64,000 bases of DNA from Bordetella genomosp. 10 (GTDB lineage Bacteria > Pseudomonadota > Gammaproteobacteria > Burkholderiales > Burkholderiaceae_B), in the NCBI RefSeq assembly GCF_002261225.1, contig NZ_NEVM01000005.1, positions 3,162,001 through 3,226,000 of the forward strand. The letters run 5' to 3'. Shown piece by piece: positions 30,014 to 42,266 of the stretch; position 1 is the stretch's first letter, and each line of letters starts with the position of its first letter. Position numbers and translations under genes: made by a program. Below the pieces are notes generated by a model. It had not been told where the DNA came from and searched no databases. It saw only the letters and a program-made list of their open reading frames with translations.

Positions 30014-30841
30014 TTACTTGCGCTTGCGCCGTTGGACGATCATATTGTTCGTCCGCTTGTTGCTACGGGTCTTGTAACCCTTAGCCGGGGTGCCCCACGG
30101 GCTGACCGGTTCGCGAGCTTCACCGGTGCGGCCTTCGCCACCACCGTGCGGGTGATCGACCGGGTTCATGGCCACGCCACGAACCGTCGGGCGGACACCG
30201 CGCCAACGCATTGCACCGGCCTTGCCGATCTGGCGCAGGCTGTGTTCTTCATTACCGACTTCACCGATCGTGGCGCGGCATTCGATGTGAATGCGGCGCA
30301 CTTCGCCCGAACGCAGGCGGACCTGCGCGTAGACGCCTTCACGGGCCATCAGCACGGCGGAGGCGCCGGCCGAACGGGCGATCTGCGCCCCCTTGCCGGG
30401 CAGCATTTCGATGCAGTGTATCGTCGTACCCACCGGGATGCTGCGGATGCGCAGCGTGTTGCCGGCGCGGATGGGGGCTTCGTCGCCCGACACCAGCGAG
30501 GCGCCCACTTCCAGGCCACGGGGCGCGATGATGTAGCGGCGCTCGCCATCGGCGTAGCACAGCAGCGCCAGGTGCGCCGTACGGTTGGGGTCGTATTCCA
30601 GACGCTCGACCTTGGCGGGGATGCCGTCCTTGTCGCGACGGAAGTCGACGATACGGTAATGTTGCTTGTGACCACCGCCACGATGACGGACGGTGATGTG
30701 ACCGTTGTTGTTACGGCCAGAGCCACGCTTCTTCTTTTCGAGCAGCGAAGCGACGGGGGCGCCCTTGTGCAGGTTCGGGCTGACCACCTTCACCATGCCG
30801 CGGCGGCCGGCCGAGGTCGGTTTGACTTTAACGAGGGCCAT
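30014..30841 (-). CDS. rplB: 50S ribosomal protein L2
   Basis: 275 residues: [20 protein letters not shown], the peptidyl-transferase-proximal region [20 protein letters not shown] (with the essential His) and the tail [16 protein letters not shown]. It starts at 30841, directly adjacent to the rplW stop. Confidence 0.97.
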   Translation of the reverse strand: MALVKVKPTSAGRRGMVKVVSPNLHKGAPVASLLEKKKRGSGRNNNGHITVRHRGGGHKQHYRIVDFRRDKDGIPAKVERLEYDPNRTAHLALLCYADGERRYIIAPRGLEVGASLVSGDEAPIRAGNTLRIRSIPVGTTIHCIEMLPGKGAQIARSAGASAVLMAREGVYAQVRLRSGEVRRIHIECRATIGEVGNEEHSLRQIGKAGAMRWRGVRPTVRGVAMNPVDHPHGGGEGRTGEAREPVSPWGTPAKGYKTRSNKRTNNMIVQRRKRK

Positions 30842-31138
30842 TTACTTCACCTCCGCAAAGTCGATTTCCTGGCCTTCCTTGAGCGAGACGTAGGCCTTGC
30901 GCTCATTGCGGCGGCGACCCACGAAACGGCCAAAGCGCTTGACTTTGCCCTTGCGATTGAGGACCTGCACGGACTCGACCTGCACCTTGAAGAGCAGTTC
31001 GACGGCAGCCTTGATTTCCGGCTTGGTGGCCGTGTCGACCACGCGGAAAGCGACTTGTTGGTTCTTCTCGGCGACGAAGGTGGCCTTTTCGGTCACGATC
31101 GGAGCCAGCAGAACCTGCATCAAGCGTTCGGTGTTCAT
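30842..31138 (-). CDS. rplW: 50S ribosomal protein L23
   Basis: 98 residues: [60 protein letters not shown]. Docking site for trigger factor and SRP. Overlaps rplD by 4 bases (ATGA). Confidence 0.97.
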   Translation of the reverse strand: MNTERLMQVLLAPIVTEKATFVAEKNQQVAFRVVDTATKPEIKAAVELLFKVQVESVQVLNRKGKVKRFGRFVGRRRNERKAYVSLKEGQEIDFAEVK

Positions 31139-31752
31139 CCGAGCATCTCCTCGAGTTGGGCGATGGCCGGCTTGGTGATCAGCACTTTCTTGTAGTGGAT
31201 CAGCGAAAGCGGATCGGCATAGCGCGGTTCGACCACGGCAACGTGCGGCAGGTTGCGGGTGGCGAGGTAAACGTTCTCGTCGAAGTCGTCGGTGATGATC
31301 AGCACGGACTCCAGGCCCAGGCCTTTCAGCTTGGCGGCGGCCAGCTTGGTCTTGGGGGATTCCAGCTTGAATGCGTCGACAACGGCGATGCGGCCTTCAC
31401 GAGCCAGTTGCGACAGGATCGAGCGGATCCCGGCGCGGTACATCTTCTTGTTGACCTTCTGGCTGAAGTTCTCTTCGGGCGAGTTCGGGAACGTGCGACC
31501 ACCCCCACGCCACAGCGGCGACGAGGTCATACCGGCGCGAGCGCGGCCGGTACCCTTCTGGCGCCAGGGCTTCTTGGTGGAGTGCTTGACTTCCGTACGA
31601 TCCTTCTGGGCGCGGTTGCCGCTGCGCGCGTTGGCCTGGAAGGCCACCACGATCTGCTGCACCAGCGCTTCGTTGAATTCGCGGCCGAAGACGGTGTCGG
31701 CAACGCTGACCGTGCCGGCTTCGCCTTGGTCGTTCAGGAGCTTGAGATCCAT
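31135..31752 (-). CDS. rplD: 50S ribosomal protein L4
   Basis: 205 residues: [20 protein letters not shown], the tunnel loop [20 protein letters not shown] and [20 protein letters not shown], then [20 protein letters not shown]. In E. coli L4 also represses the S10 operon through its leader; here the leader at 32447-32590 precedes rplC. Confidence 0.97.
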   Translation of the reverse strand: MDLKLLNDQGEAGTVSVADTVFGREFNEALVQQIVVAFQANARSGNRAQKDRTEVKHSTKKPWRQKGTGRARAGMTSSPLWRGGGRTFPNSPEENFSQKVNKKMYRAGIRSILSQLAREGRIAVVDAFKLESPKTKLAAAKLKGLGLESVLIITDDFDENVYLATRNLPHVAVVEPRYADPLSLIHYKKVLITKPAIAQLEEMLG

Positions 31753-31756
31753 TTAC

Positions 31757-32446
31757 TTACGCTCCTTTCTTGGCCGGGGCCTTGACGGCCGGACGCACGA
31801 TGACGTTGGCTTCGTTGTGGCCGGGCACGGCGCCCTTGACGAACAGCAGACCGCGTTCGGCGTCCACGCGGACGACGTCCAGGTTCTGAACCGTGCGCTG
31901 CACGTCACCGAGGTGACCCGACATGCGCTTACCGGGGAAGATGCGGCCGGGATCCTGCGCCTGGCCGATCGAGCCGGGCACGCGGTGCGAACGGGAGTTA
32001 CCGTGCGACGCGCGCTGCGAACCGAAGTGGTGGCGCTTGATGGTGCCGGCGAAGCCCTTACCGATGGTGGTGCCCGTCACGTCGACCGTCTGGCCAGCTT
32101 CGAACACGCTTTCGACGGCGATCACGCTGCCGGCGGTGAATTCGGCGGCCTTCGCGGGATCGAGGCGGAATTCCTTGAGGATGCTACCGGCTTCGACGCC
32201 GGCTTTGGCGTAGTGGCCCGTTTGGGGCTCGGCAACGCGCGACTTGCGGCGCTCGCCGTAAGCCAACTGGACAGCGGCATAGCCGTCGCTTTCCAGGGAC
32301 TTGACCTGGGTCACTCGGTTGTTCGACAGATCCAGCACGGTCACCGGAATGGACTCGCCATCCTCGGTGAAAATGCGGGTCATGCCAACCTTGCGACCCA
32401 CCAGCCCGAGCCGATGGGCGGCAGGCGTGGGTGTCGGATTCGACAT
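31757..32446 (-). CDS. rplC: 50S ribosomal protein L3
   Basis: 229 residues from ATG 32446, chosen because GGAG lies 6 bases upstream; an ATG four codons earlier lacks a ribosome site. Motifs: [61 protein letters not shown] primary assembly protein near the peptidyl-transferase centre. It is effectively the first gene of this S10 transcript. Confidence 0.96.
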   Translation of the reverse strand: MSNPTPTPAAHRLGLVGRKVGMTRIFTEDGESIPVTVLDLSNNRVTQVKSLESDGYAAVQLAYGERRKSRVAEPQTGHYAKAGVEAGSILKEFRLDPAKAAEFTAGSVIAVESVFEAGQTVDVTGTTIGKGFAGTIKRHHFGSQRASHGNSRSHRVPGSIGQAQDPGRIFPGKRMSGHLGDVQRTVQNLDVVRVDAERGLLFVKGAVPGHNEANVIVRPAVKAPAKKGA

Positions 32447-32590
32447 CGTTTTCTCCATTCCCGACTACGATTGGTCGGGGCTAATCAGGCGAAGAGACAC
32501 TTCGCCCTACGTGTGTGTCATTCTGCCGAGGCAACTACGAAGCATCCCTAACGAGGACAGGAACGCCCCTGCCAAAAACGGCAATCTCGG
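32447..32590 (-). other. S10-type leader before rplC
   Basis: About 140 transcribed bases with two clear hairpins: GGCGAAG/CTTCGCC (32488-32506) and CCCGAC/GTCGGG (32460-32479), the latter immediately before the rplC ribosome site. Position and layout suit autogenous control by L4 or attenuation, but the sequence was not matched to a known leader family. Confidence 0.5.
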
Positions 32591-32620
32591 ACTATAGCAT
32601 GGTGATTTGCCGCGTGGCAA
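32591..32620 (-). promoter_or_regulatory. Sigma-70 promoter for rplC and downstream S10 genes
   Basis: Minus strand TTGCCA (32620-32615), 18 bases, TATAGT (32596-32591), downstream of the hairpin that follows rpsJ. Good -10 and reasonable -35. Confidence 0.7.
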
Positions 32621-32676
32621 GCGTCGATCGGATCCGGCGCGATTCCGGGCGCCGTTTGCGGCATTTCTGCAATGCA

Positions 32677-32706
32677 AAAGGCCGCGCCCGGGGGGGTGCG
32701 GCCTTT
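32677..32706 (-). terminator. Terminator/attenuator hairpin after rpsJ
   Basis: AAAGGCCGC, 12-base loop of mostly C and G, GCGGCCTTT with TTTTGC following on the minus strand, 48 bases after the rpsJ stop. It would end or attenuate the str-rpsJ transcript before the new S10 promoter. Confidence 0.75.
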
Positions 32707-32753
32707 GCTACGACACGCCCTCCTTCGCAGGGCGCGCGTCTACTCTTTATTGC

Positions 32754-33065
32754 TTACTGCAGGGCGATTTCGACATCGACACCGGCCGGCAGATCCAGAC
32801 GCATCAGGGCGTCCACGGTCTTGTCGGTGGGATCGACGATGTCCATCAGGCGCTGGTGCGTGCGGATTTCGAACTGGTCACGCGACGTCTTGTTCACGTG
32901 CGGCGAACGCAGCACGTCGTAACGGCGGATGCGCGTGGGCAGCGGAACCGGACCACGGACGACCGCACCGGTGCGCTTGGCGGTGTCGACGATTTCAGCG
33001 GCCGACTGATCGATCAACTTGTAATCGAACGCCTTCAAGCGGATGCGGATCTTCTGGTTTTTCAT
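32754..33065 (-). CDS. rpsJ: 30S ribosomal protein S10 (NusE)
   Basis: 103 residues: [60 protein letters not shown]. Works in the 30S head and in antitermination with NusB. Normally the first gene of the S10 operon, but here it is transcribed with the str genes and separated from rplC by a terminator-like hairpin and a new promoter. Confidence 0.97.
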   Translation of the reverse strand: MKNQKIRIRLKAFDYKLIDQSAAEIVDTAKRTGAVVRGPVPLPTRIRRYDVLRSPHVNKTSRDQFEIRTHQRLMDIVDPTDKTVDALMRLDLPAGVDVEIALQ

Positions 33066-33092
33066 GGTGTTTCCTACTAAAGAACGATGTAA

Positions 33093-33120
33093 GCGGTGAT
33101 CCGGAACGCCGGATCACCGC
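33093..33120 (-). repeat. 12-bp-stem hairpin between tuf and rpsJ
   Basis: GCGGTGATCCGG, AACG, CCGGATCACCGC: a perfect 12-bp stem with a tetraloop 14 bases past the tuf stop. No U-tract follows on the minus strand, so it is more likely a processing, stabilising or attenuating hairpin than a full terminator. Confidence 0.8.
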
Positions 33121-33133
33121 ACCCGGCAGGGAA

Positions 33134-34324
<1,191 letters not shown>

Positions 34325-34362
34325 GATCTCTATCCTTAGTCTTTCAAGGAAACTGTTTATTT

Positions 34363-34393
34363 GGCGCCGCTTCCGACGATCGGAAACGGCGCC
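34363..34393 (-). repeat. Imperfect hairpin between fusA and tuf
   Basis: GGCGCCG-C-TTCCGA, short loop, TCGGAA-A-CGGCGCC, followed on the minus strand by AAATAAA. It sits in the 77-base fusA-tuf gap; a possible processing site that uncouples tuf from fusA. Confidence 0.6.
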
Positions 34394-34401
34394 GACTTCA
34401 A

Positions 34402-36507
<2,106 letters not shown>

Positions 36508-36525
36508 GGTTGCTTAATCCTTAAA

Positions 36526-36996
36526 TTACCAGCGGAAATGGCTGAAGGCCTTGTTGGCTTCGGCCATCTTGTGCGTGTCTTCGCGCTTCTTCATCGCGGC
36601 GCCACGACCTTCGGAGGCATCGATCAGCTCGCCAGCCAAACGCAGATCCATCGACTTCTCGCCGCGCTTCTTCGCGGCTTCGCGCAACCAACGCATAGCC
36701 AAGGCCAGGCGGCGCACAGGGCGCACTTCAACCGGCACTTGGTAGTTGGCGCCGCCAACGCGGCGGCTCTTCACTTCGACGATCGGCTTGATGTTGTTGA
36801 TCGCCAGGCTGAAAACCTCGATCGGCTCCTTGCCGGTCTTGGTTTGCACTTGCTCGAGGGCACCATAGACGATGCGCTCGGCGACGGCCTTCTTGCCGTC
36901 CAGCATGACGACGTTCATGAACTTGGCGAGCTCGACGCTGCCGAACTTGGGATCGGGCAGAATCTCGCGCTTGGGTACTTCGCGACGACGGGGCAT
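36526..36996 (-). CDS. rpsG: 30S ribosomal protein S7
   Basis: 156 residues: [40 protein letters not shown] and [20 protein letters not shown]. Nucleates the 30S head; in E. coli S7 represses the str operon at the rpsL-rpsG spacer. Here that spacer is 160 bases long. Confidence 0.97.
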   Translation of the reverse strand: MPRRREVPKREILPDPKFGSVELAKFMNVVMLDGKKAVAERIVYGALEQVQTKTGKEPIEVFSLAINNIKPIVEVKSRRVGGANYQVPVEVRPVRRLALAMRWLREAAKKRGEKSMDLRLAGELIDASEGRGAAMKKREDTHKMAEANKAFSHFRW

Positions 36997-37156
36997 TGTG
37001 CTTCCTTAGTGTGTCAGTTCAGTTGAACCGCGATGTTCCGCGGCCATGGCCATCCATAACGTAGATGGCCCCTTACGTGCCGTTGCCGTTCCAGGGAACG
37101 CAGACGGCTGCACGGTCCGGCGGCCGATAAGCCGGCGACGGACGGCGGCCTGGCTA

Positions 37157-37534
37157 TCAGGCCTTCTTGGGGCGCTTCGCGCCGTACTTCGAACGCGCTT
37201 GCTTGCGGTCTTTCACGCCTTGCAAGTCGAGCGAGCCACGGACGATGTGGTAACGCACACCCGGCAGATCCTTCACACGGCCGCCGCGCACGAGCACGAC
37301 CGAGTGTTCCTGCAGGTTGTGGCCTTCGCCGCCGATGTACGAAATGACTTCGTAACCGTTGGTCAGGCGCACCTTGGCGACCTTACGCAGAGCGGAGTTA
37401 GGCTTCTTGGGGGTGGTGGTGTACACGCGGGTGCACACGCCACGCCGCTGCGGGCAGTTTTCGAGCGCGGGGCTCTTGCTCTTGGCGGCGCTGACTTCGC
37501 GCGGCTTGCGCACGAGTTGGCTGATGGTAGGCAT
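37157..37534 (-). CDS. rpsL: 30S ribosomal protein S12
   Basis: 125 residues: [60 protein letters not shown]. Lysines 43 and 88 (Met = 1), whose replacement gives streptomycin resistance, are both present. First gene of the str operon. Confidence 0.97.
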   Translation of the reverse strand: MPTISQLVRKPREVSAAKSKSPALENCPQRRGVCTRVYTTTPKKPNSALRKVAKVRLTNGYEVISYIGGEGHNLQEHSVVLVRGGRVKDLPGVRYHIVRGSLDLQGVKDRKQARSKYGAKRPKKA

Positions 37535-37810
37535 GACCTTTGAAATCCCTTTTACGTACTACGGGGGGTAAGAGTACTGACGTACCGTACTGCTTAAACC
37601 TTGGCCCGCCGCTCGGGGATGCACGGGGACATCACCGGACGCCGGGAGGCGGTTCGCGCAAAACCGCCCCTGACGCGTATACGTAAAAGAGCGGGTCTTG
37701 CTGAATCTTGCTTCACTGCCCTGCAGCGCTTGCCGGGGCACCGGATTGCGCCGGTGCGGGCAAAAAACTGCGCGCGCAGGAAAAACACTGCGCGCCTATA
37801 ACTCAGTGAG
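37535..37810 (-). other. Leader of the str operon
   Basis: About 275 bases between the predicted start point and rpsL. It contains several short GC-rich repeats (for example two CTGCGCGC blocks near 37768-37795) but no convincing gene or known RNA motif. Confidence 0.45.
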
Positions 37811-37816
37811 CCCGTG

Positions 37817-37845
37817 AGATTAGCCCAGATCGGAAGATCTGTCAA
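37817..37845 (-). promoter_or_regulatory. Strong sigma-70 promoter of the str operon
   Basis: Minus strand TTGACA (37845-37840), 17 bases, TAATCT (37822-37817). Consensus -35 and optimal spacing, directed to rpsL-rpsG-fusA-tuf-rpsJ. Confidence 0.8.
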
Positions 37846-37919
37846 AGGGCCATCCCGCATAAATCGCGCGATGCGCCGCCAGAGGGGGGTTTGCGGGGGT
37901 TTTACCCGGCCCCGCGTGG

Positions 37920-39605
37920 CTAATTGAACACATGGGAAATCACGGCGGGGACGCCCGGCTTGACCTCCAGCGTCATGCGGTGGCTGGGTAATCCCGTGTT
38001 CTTGATCGTCACGGCATACGTGCCGGGAGGCAGCCGCAGCTCCTTGAGCGGCGGGCTGACCCCGCGCGAGACGCCGTCGATCACGATCTGGCCCCAAGGA
38101 CGGACGTCGATGCGGACCGGCACCGGCGCGCCGGCGGCGGGTTTGGCCGGCTTGGCGGGCGCGGCGGCCTGGCCTTGGGCTGGGGTTGCTCCGGCCGGCG
38201 CGGGGGTTTCGGCGCCCGCCGGGCCCGTGGATCCGGCGCCGCCCAGCGTCACCGTCGATTGGTAAGGCTGCGGGGCGCCGGCGCGGCCGCCGACGCTGCT
38301 GCCTTCGCCTGGCTGGGCGCCCGTGCCTGTACCAGTGCCTGCGCCCGAACCCGCACCGGTACCCGCTGCCGAGGCCCCGCCCGGCGCGGGGGTTCCCGTC
38401 GCGGTGGCGGCGTTCGGTTCGCCGGCCTGCGCCGAGACGCCCGGCTCGGCGGCGCCCGGGCCGCTTTCGGCCCCCGCCCCCGCCCCTGGCCTGGCCGTAG
38501 CCGTGGCCGGCGCCTGGCGGCCGGCCGGACCGCCGCTTTCCGCCGCGGACGTGGTCGCCGGCGTTCCACGACCGGTGCCCGGGGAGGTCGGAGCGGCCGA
38601 GGAGGCCGGCGACGCTGGAGAAGCCGGAGAGCCCGAGGAATCAGAGGGGACCGGCGCACCCGGGCCCGTTTCCGTCGGCGCGCCGCCATCCCCGGGCCGT
38701 GCGGCCGTGACGCCCCCACTCCCGGCCGCCGGCGTATCCGTTGCGCCCGGCCGGCCATCCCGCTGCGATAGCGGAACGAAGGATGAGGAAGCCCCGCCGG
38801 CCGTGGACGCGCGCTGGCCGCCCAGGCCATTGCCGCTCTGAAGCCAGACCCATGCCGGCAAGGCCACCACGGCCACCAGCAAGGCAAGGAACAAGCCCCA
38901 GAACGGCAAGCGCCGGCGGCGGCCCGGCGCCGGGTCCAGCATGTCGTCTTCGTCGTCCTCGTCGACGTAATCTTCCTGGACGACCGCCACCGCGGGTTCG
39001 GGCAGCGTCGGCATGGCCGGCGCCGGCTCCATGCCGCCGAACCGGGCCAGGTAGGCGGCCATCGAATTCGGCCGGTACGCGGCGGCCATGGCCAGGCCGG
39101 CGTCGACCGCCGCCAGGAACGCCATGTCGTAGCCTTCCGGCATGCGCTGCGCCAGGGGCACGTAATCGTCATGGTCGCGCCGCGACTCGGCATCCGGCGG
39201 CGGCGCGCCGGTGATGAGCTGGCAGGCGACCGCGCTCAGGCCATAGATGTCCGTCCAGGGACCGCGCGGCAGTAGCGCGTCGTCGGCATATTGTTCGAAC
39301 GCCGCATAGCCTGCCCGCGGCTCCTCCGGTCCATCGCCCTGCCGCTCCGCGTCCGCCGCGGGCCCGGGCATCAGATGCGCCTTGCCGTTCACGTCCAGGC
39401 CGATGGCCGAGGGCGAGAGCGCCCCATGCATCTGGCCCTGCTCATGCAAGGCCGCCAGCGGCGCCTCCAGGTCCGTCAGGATGCGGAGGATACGGGATTG
39501 AGGCACGCCGCCGGCCGCCGTGGCGGCAATCGCATCCAACGGACGCAGGCCGAAACTATCCCCGCCCGGTACAGGCGACGCGGCGAAAGCGGCACTAGAA
39601 GACAT
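37920..39605 (-). CDS. Kinase-like (probable pseudokinase) membrane protein with C-terminal PEGA-like domain
   Basis: 561 residues. The first 180 resemble only the C-lobe of a Ser/Thr kinase: LAALHEQGQMHGALSPSAIG aligns to the HRDLKPxN loop, AGYAAFEQYADD to the APE region and WTDIYGLSAVACQLITGAPP to the F-helix. No glycine loop or VAIK lysine is seen, and HRD/K/N become HGA/S/A, so catalysis is unlikely. A membrane span near residue 235 (FWGLFLALLVAVVALPAWVW) leads into a Gly/Ala/Pro/Thr linker of about 200 residues, then a PEGA-like end (GQIVIDGVSRGVSPPLKELR, LPPGTYAVTIKNTG). ATG 39605 is preferred; ATG 39638 is possible. Confidence 0.75.
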   Translation of the reverse strand: MSSSAAFAASPVPGGDSFGLRPLDAIAATAAGGVPQSRILRILTDLEAPLAALHEQGQMHGALSPSAIGLDVNGKAHLMPGPAADAERQGDGPEEPRAGYAAFEQYADDALLPRGPWTDIYGLSAVACQLITGAPPPDAESRRDHDDYVPLAQRMPEGYDMAFLAAVDAGLAMAAAYRPNSMAAYLARFGGMEPAPAMPTLPEPAVAVVQEDYVDEDDEDDMLDPAPGRRRRLPFWGLFLALLVAVVALPAWVWLQSGNGLGGQRASTAGGASSSFVPLSQRDGRPGATDTPAAGSGGVTAARPGDGGAPTETGPGAPVPSDSSGSPASPASPASSAAPTSPGTGRGTPATTSAAESGGPAGRQAPATATARPGAGAGAESGPGAAEPGVSAQAGEPNAATATGTPAPGGASAAGTGAGSGAGTGTGTGAQPGEGSSVGGRAGAPQPYQSTVTLGGAGSTGPAGAETPAPAGATPAQGQAAAPAKPAKPAAGAPVPVRIDVRPWGQIVIDGVSRGVSPPLKELRLPPGTYAVTIKNTGLPSHRMTLEVKPGVPAVISHVFN

Positions 39606-39874
39606 GATGGACAGGGACTCCGGAGCCAAGGTGCCCATGATAAAGCGCGGCGCGGCGGCGGCGGAGCGAAGACCGATCCAAATGGAAGAAAAAAGGGAAG
39701 ATGAAGCGGAGGATGCCCGTCGTCCCGGGTAAAACGTGGCGCGCCGCCGACACCGCGCGAGGATGCGCTCGCGCGGCGCGCCGCGTGGAGGTGGAACCAT
39801 ATATGATCGGCGACACCTCGGGCGGCGCCATTCGCGCGCGGCCCGCACGCTTCCGGAGCACCTCTGTACCCATC

Positions 39875-40288
39875 ATGAAAACCGCCGTCCGTGTCACTCG
39901 TAGTGTTTGCACGATTTCCCTGGCCCTGATGCTCGCCGCCTGCGCCCTGCCGCCGGCGCAAACAGGGAGCGCCCCGCCCTCGCAGGCGGCGCTGGACGCG
40001 CTGCAACGCGTGCGCGATCAATATCAGGCGGGCCGCTACGGAGAGGTGATACGCGGAGTGGCCACGTCCGCCGATCTGGCCGCCGCGCCCGCGGCCGTCC
40101 AGGTCGAGGCGATAAAGCTGCAAGCCTTCAGTTATTGCGTCAGCAACTACCGCAAGCTTTGCGAGGACGCTTTCCTGCGCATCCTGCAGATCGATCCCGG
40201 GTTCGAACTGGCGCCCAACGAACAGGGCCATCCGCAATGGGGTCCGGTGTTCCGCAGCGCCAAGACGGCGATGACGCCGGCGCGCTGA
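39875..40288 (+). CDS. TssQ-type T6SS-associated lipoprotein
   Basis: 137 residues. A signal peptide ends in a lipobox (SLALMLAACA, Cys near residue 24). The mature part has ALDALQRVRDQYQAGRYGEV, AIKLQAFSYCVSNYRKLCED, FLRILQIDPGFELAPNEQGH and a PQWGPVFRSAK end, which I recall from the TssQ family of type VI secretion lipoproteins. Two cysteines (FSYC, KLCED) could pair. It is divergent from the kinase-like gene. No T6SS structural gene is in the window, so it may serve a cluster elsewhere or have another job. Confidence 0.7.
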   Translation: MKTAVRVTRSVCTISLALMLAACALPPAQTGSAPPSQAALDALQRVRDQYQAGRYGEVIRGVATSADLAAAPAAVQVEAIKLQAFSYCVSNYRKLCEDAFLRILQIDPGFELAPNEQGHPQWGPVFRSAKTAMTPAR

Positions 40289-40607
40289 TCGCGGGCATTG
40301 CCGGGCGGGCACCCTCGCCCGCGGCCCATGGGCGCGCCTTATCCCGAAGCCCTGGCTCCTGGACGCGCGCCTTTCCGCACGGAACTGTCTTGTAGGAATT
40401 CTTACCTACCCGATTTCCGTTGCCGGCGCGCGCTGAACAGGAATACTTACGCACCTGGACACCTGGGCCTGGGCGCCCGTACCCCGGGGGCACCTGAGTA
40501 TCCGGGCAGCGCGCGCGTTCCGGCAATCCTCTGCCTGGCGCGCCTCGGACACGGTGGCCCGCCAGCGCGGCCTACCGCGTTCACCCTCGGGTGAAAAGGG
40601 AATCGTC
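40289..40607 (+). other. Intergenic stretch with a repeated AGGAATWCTTAC element
   Basis: No gene. The 12-base element AGGAATTCTTAC (40394-40405) recurs as AGGAATACTTAC (40439-40450), 45 bases apart, upstream of the next gene. It might be a regulator-binding pair. AAAAGGGA just before 40608 supplies a ribosome site. Confidence 0.4.
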
Positions 40608-41723
40608 TTGTCTCTGGAAACCCAAGGCCTCGGTTTCTCGCGCCCAAGCCTGGCGCCCAATGTTTTCGATGACGCGCCGCCGCCGCTATCCGGCGAGCCG
40701 CAAGGCAGCGGGGCGGCACGCGCGAACCCGGACGCGAACGCCAGTGCGGACGCCGGGCTCGATGGCATCAAGATGCGGCCTCGGGAAGGACGCCATCCCG
40801 GCCGCGCGGATGCGAGCCGGCCGGCCACCCGTTCGCGCTCGCCATCGCCGACGGACGCAAACCTGCTTCCCACGGGCAGCCGGCAAGGCACGCCACGCGC
40901 GGCGGCGCGCCCCGGCTTCGATGGCGACGCGCGCCCCCTGCCCGAAGTCATCATCGACGGCACGCCCTACGCCACTCCACTCACCAGTCCGCTCGCCGGT
41001 GCGCCTGGTCCCCTTGGTCCCTTTGGTCCGCTTGGCCCGCTTGGCCCGCTTGGCCCGCAACCTGGCGACCGTCCCGCGATACGCCTGGACGACCCCGTGC
41101 CGTGGAACGCCGAACTCGCCCGCGTGGAGGACGATGGCTATGCCAGGCCACGGCCCGCATCGGTCCTGGCGCCTCACGTCTACGGCGCAAGCCTGGTACG
41201 CAAGAACGGCGGCACGGAAACGTCCTGGGGCAGCGCCACTGGCCTGTCGGCGCCGCCAGCCAGCCGCTCGCCGCGCCCCTGGTCGGTGGGCGGACGACCG
41301 CTCTCTCCCATCTATCTGTCCGGAGCCTGGATGGGCGGCACGCTGACGTCCCCCACCACGGCCGGCCTGACCGGCGCCCGATCCCGGCCAGCGTCCGACG
41401 CCGCGTCCACGGACGGGTGGATTTCCCGCAGCGCAACATTGCCCAGCCGCGCAAGCCTGCCGAGCCGCGCCGGCTTCCCCGGCCTGCGCCGGACTCATGT
41501 GCCGGTGCCGCTGGACGCCGCGTCCTCGTCCGGACGGATCTTCATCCAAACCACCGTGTTCGCGGATCCGGAAACACTGGCGCGCGCGTCCGATGCGCAT
41601 GCCGGCCCCATGCGCAGCGTGGCGCGGCTCTGGCAGCGGATAAGAAGCCTGCCGGGCGCGCTGCAGTCCACCTGCCGGGAATGGATACACCGAATCGCCG
41701 ACTGGCTCTCGACCCTGCGCTGA
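40608..41723 (+). CDS. Pro/Ala/Gly-rich protein of unknown function
   Basis: 371 residues from TTG 40608, which has AAGGG upstream; ATG 40554 is 18 codons earlier. No family is recognised and no enzyme motif is seen. The sequence is rich in Pro, Arg, Ser and Ala, has no signal peptide or membrane span, and carries a GPL/GPF tripeptide run near residue 140 encoded by six 9-bp repeats. Two short SRA/LPSR repeats occur near residue 280 (LPSRASLPSRAGFPG). The C-terminus is amphipathic (ARLWQRIRSLPGALQSTCRE). Composition would suit a secreted effector or chaperone-dependent substrate, but that is a guess. Convergent with the next gene. Confidence 0.55.
   Translation: MSLETQGLGFSRPSLAPNVFDDAPPPLSGEPQGSGAARANPDANASADAGLDGIKMRPREGRHPGRADASRPATRSRSPSPTDANLLPTGSRQGTPRAAARPGFDGDARPLPEVIIDGTPYATPLTSPLAGAPGPLGPFGPLGPLGPLGPQPGDRPAIRLDDPVPWNAELARVEDDGYARPRPASVLAPHVYGASLVRKNGGTETSWGSATGLSAPPASRSPRPWSVGGRPLSPIYLSGAWMGGTLTSPTTAGLTGARSRPASDAASTDGWISRSATLPSRASLPSRAGFPGLRRTHVPVPLDAASSSGRIFIQTTVFADPETLARASDAHAGPMRSVARLWQRIRSLPGALQSTCREWIHRIADWLSTLR
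41007..41060 (+). repeat. 9-bp in-frame tandem repeat, six units
   Basis: Units GGTCCCCTT, GGTCCCTTT, GGTCCGCTT, GGCCCGCTT (twice) and GGCCCGCAA encode Gly-Pro-Leu/Phe/Gln. Changes in copy number would alter protein length without shifting the frame. Confidence 0.85.
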
Positions 41724-41741
41724 ACCTGCCCCCGCCCTAAA

Positions 41742-42266
41742 CTACCTCAACGCCAGAAATTCATTCTTCAGCCAATTCTGGATTTCAACTTTGGCTGACG
41801 CAAATGTTGCCTCTGATCCAAAATCAGCCGTTGGAGGTGATTTTGCATTTTTTCGCATGGAAGGAGGGGCATCTTCCGGCCAGTCCAACTTCGACCAGAT
41901 GTCTAGCAATTGGATATATCCATACATGGGGTCGGCGTCAACATTCTCGACAGTATCTTCAATCAGCGCAGCCCGCCACTTGCGCGTGGCAAGCGAAATG
42001 TCAACGTCATAAGCTTGGCAAATATCTTCGACAAGTCGTTCTTTCTCTTCAGTCGGTAGAGTTGCATCAAGCGCGAGTACCGCTATGGAATCGAAAGCAG
42101 GATCACCTGCCTCCACTTTCTCGAGCGCACTCGCGGCATAACTCTGAACGATGTCTCCGCTCAATCTATCAGAAGCGCCACAAGGCACACCCTGTAGCCC
42201 GCGAAGAACAACTCCCCAGTCCAGGAGCGCGCGAGAGCGTAAGATTTCAAATGCTTGTTGAATCAT
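41742..42266 (-). CDS. Putative immunity protein of an orphan toxin tail
   Basis: 174 residues, acidic, no signal peptide: RALLDWGVVLRGLQGVPCGA, DSIAVLALDATLPTEEKERL, YGYIQLLDIWSKLDWPEDAP, WLKNEFLALR. I do not recognise the family with certainty. The immunity call rests on size, cytosolic character, AT-richer composition and the ATGA overlap with a toxin-like C-terminal tail upstream. Its stop lies 18 bases from the end of the convergent Pro-rich gene. Confidence 0.6.
   Translation of the reverse strand: MIQQAFEILRSRALLDWGVVLRGLQGVPCGASDRLSGDIVQSYAASALEKVEAGDPAFDSIAVLALDATLPTEEKERLVEDICQAYDVDISLATRKWRAALIEDTVENVDADPMYGYIQLLDIWSKLDWPEDAPPSMRKNAKSPPTADFGSEATFASAKVEIQNWLKNEFLALR

Noticed and set aside
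33093..33120. Full intrinsic terminator between tuf and rpsJ
   Set aside because: The stem is perfect but there is no U-tract, so it is listed as an inverted repeat only.
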